Assembly (NCBI GenBank): GCA_037903475.1 | Contig: JBAJFG010000479.1 | Location: forward strand, 1,846,501 to 1,910,500 | Direction: 5' to 3' | Length of the DNA stretch: 64,000 nt | Source of the DNA: Ancylostoma caninum | Taxonomy: Eukaryota; Nematoda; Chromadorea; Rhabditida; Ancylostomatidae | Shown here: in pieces, positions 56,169-64,000 of the stretch | Layout of the letters: every line of letters begins with the position of its first letter | Position numbering within the stretch: position 1 is the stretch's first letter | Program-made: the position numbers and the translations under genes | The notes under the pieces: generated by a model | What the model saw: the letters and a program-made list of their open reading frames with translations, nothing else | Database searches by the model: none | What the model was told of the DNA's origin: nothing

Positions 56169-57698
56169 CGGAAATCTCTATTACGCACCGAAATATGCCT
56201 TTTAATCTTTGGCCTTCAATGACTTTGAATCTAGAGGTGTTTTAACAAGAAAATGGTGCCTCATTACGAAGAAAATGCAGTTTATCGCCGAAAAAAACTA
56301 GCAGTACTTTCAGCCACTGGCACTGTACATGTTTAATACATATAGTCTTTCTGCACCAACTTTTTTTCATGTTTTTGTTTCTAGTCCATTTTTAATTGAT
56401 GTTCTATGCTGTAGCTGCTTCTTACTACCTTTTTGAAGTTGTCGATGTTTTTAATCTACGGATAATTTGCTTTAAAGGTGCTTTAATTGTCCAATACATA
56501 GTATCGATCTCAATCTCGTTGCCGCACATGTGCCATTTGTTTCAACAATAAATCTCGATGCATTCTTGTTTTGCGCATAGTTTATTAAAGGTTTGCGAGC
56601 CAGTAAATGTACTTGTTAGTTTCATACAACGTTAACAGTGGAAGGTGTAAACAGCAAATGTGAGTCGCTACAGGTCGATATTGAAACATGTGTCTTCATG
56701 TTCCTTATAGTATAACAGCGAACCTTTAAAGGTTTTTATTTTTCGCAGTAAAACAAATATTGGACAGCATTCCACGCTGTACGTCATTTGTGTACCACAT
56801 TGTACGACTGGATGCAAATTTAATCGTACATGGGCGTTTCTTCCTGAAAACTAGTGTATTTCTTGTAACTGTGAACTTTTTGAGGAGACTTTTGTACAGG
56901 AAGCTTCGCTTTGTGTTAATACGATTATATTTGCTGGAATTTTCGTCGTATGATCTCCTAAGTTTGCAGATTCTCCAGAACTTCACAAATGTCTACTATC
57001 TTTGACCTCTGATGGCAATTTTTTCCGAAATTATCCTATTTTCAAACTGGTAACTGGGCACCAACTAGGCAGTTCCAACGCGCTTTTAAAGCAGTGAAGC
57101 TTCGCGGTCGAAGTCTTTCTTAAATAAGGACTTTTCCCCCAACTTGCTCCCATTCTCTACTCGGTTGCTCTTAAAAGAAGGGGAGTAGATGCTTAAGGTA
57201 GCATGCTTTTCTTTAGAAGCTGAAGCTCTTGAGATATTTTACCGGGGAACATAGTTGTGAAGATATTAGAGAACGAGAGAGCACGAGAAATAGTGCCGTA
57301 TTTGCGGAGGCAGCTGAGAAGTGCAGATCTTGCGCGCAAATACTCAACTATCGTCGCTTTTGAAACGAACTATATCAGAGAAGTGATGTCGGGTTTTTCA
57401 AATTGAGTAGAATTACAAAACTTACCTCCCTCTGACGAGTCTGATCTGCTTCATTCGTAGTTGCTGGTTAATCACACTTCTTTCTCTGACTTCTTTTTTC
57501 GAGTATTTTAAAGTGCAAACTCGAATATGTAAACACGTGACAGTGGTGTAATCCACAGCTCTCAATTAATTCATAATCGCGGGTTAATTTCTTTTTGTTC
57601 CATGCGTACTCAGAGCCATTTGGTCTTTTGTTGACTAAAATGGAGTTAAACATCTTCATCCGCTCAATTTTGTGCTTGAGATCGGATTATGATCGGAT
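56169..57698. other. Intergenic region between tmie and the HECT ligase gene
   Basis: Contains AATAAA at 56547-56552, a possible polyadenylation signal for tmie, and an inverted 147 bp-family MITE (57234-57374). ORFs here are short and unsupported. Confidence 0.6.
57234..57374. mobile_element. 147 bp-family MITE, copy 3 (inverted)
   Basis: On the reverse strand it reads TATAGTTCGTTTCAAAAGCGACGATAGTTGAG and so on, matching copies 1 and 2. The left end (CGGGGAACATAGTTG) is more diverged. The copy is 141 bp, upstream of the HECT ligase gene. Confidence 0.7.
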
Positions 57699-63908
<6,210 letters not shown>

Positions 63909-64000
63909 GTGAGGAATCCGTATTCTTCAGACCTGGCAAACTATGGTCGTGCTATAGAATTCAGAATTTGAAGACGATTGTTTGGGAGAACGAGCTTTTT

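Overview
The window looks like nuclear DNA of a clade V parasitic nematode, most likely a strongylid or hookworm relative. Genes have many short exons, introns end in the nematode acceptor TTTCAG, several start codons lie just after an acceptor as if for spliced-leader trans-splicing, and transposons are dense. The genus is an inference from these traits.

Five supported protein-coding loci are present. (1) A spliced gene for a small secreted cysteine-rich pro-peptide, in two copies (8186-8471 plus, 12020-12338 minus) on the arms of an 8.3 kb inverted repeat. (2) A small basic protein on the minus strand (15847-16080). (3) A nine-exon gene for an unfamiliar 402-residue secreted cysteine-rich protein, spread over 20 kb (16940-36889 plus) because its introns hold whole retroelements. 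(4) A 14-exon GH20 hexosaminidase with a membrane anchor (44045-51305 plus), followed by a tmie orthologue (54525-56168 plus), the accessory subunit of the TMC mechanotransduction channel. (5) A UBE3B/oxi-1 HECT ubiquitin ligase (57699 to beyond the right edge, plus); its catalytic cysteine exon lies outside the window.

Layout: 1-5.4 kb is gene-free, with decayed triplet repeats and two small DNA transposons. 5.4-14.6 kb holds a Bel/Pao-like remnant and the palindrome (arms 6125-9612 and 10074-14389), whose right arm carries an 805 bp solo LTR with a perfect 5 bp target duplication. 16.9-36.9 kb is gene 3. Its fourth intron contains an antisense CR1/jockey-like retrotransposon. Its last intron contains an antisense LTR-like element with a Pao-type gag start, a zinc-knuckle protein and a decayed SF1 helicase instead of a recognisable reverse transcriptase. 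36.9-44.0 kb is intergenic with foldback elements. 44-64 kb holds three co-oriented conserved genes whose introns and spacers carry hAT-like and TA-flanked miniature elements.

The conserved genes do not form a pathway: one trims glycans, one is a channel subunit, one conjugates ubiquitin. The most unusual features are the palindrome with its duplicated peptide gene, in which a C-terminal 11-residue unit differs in copy number between arms, and the gag/zinc-knuckle-helicase element.
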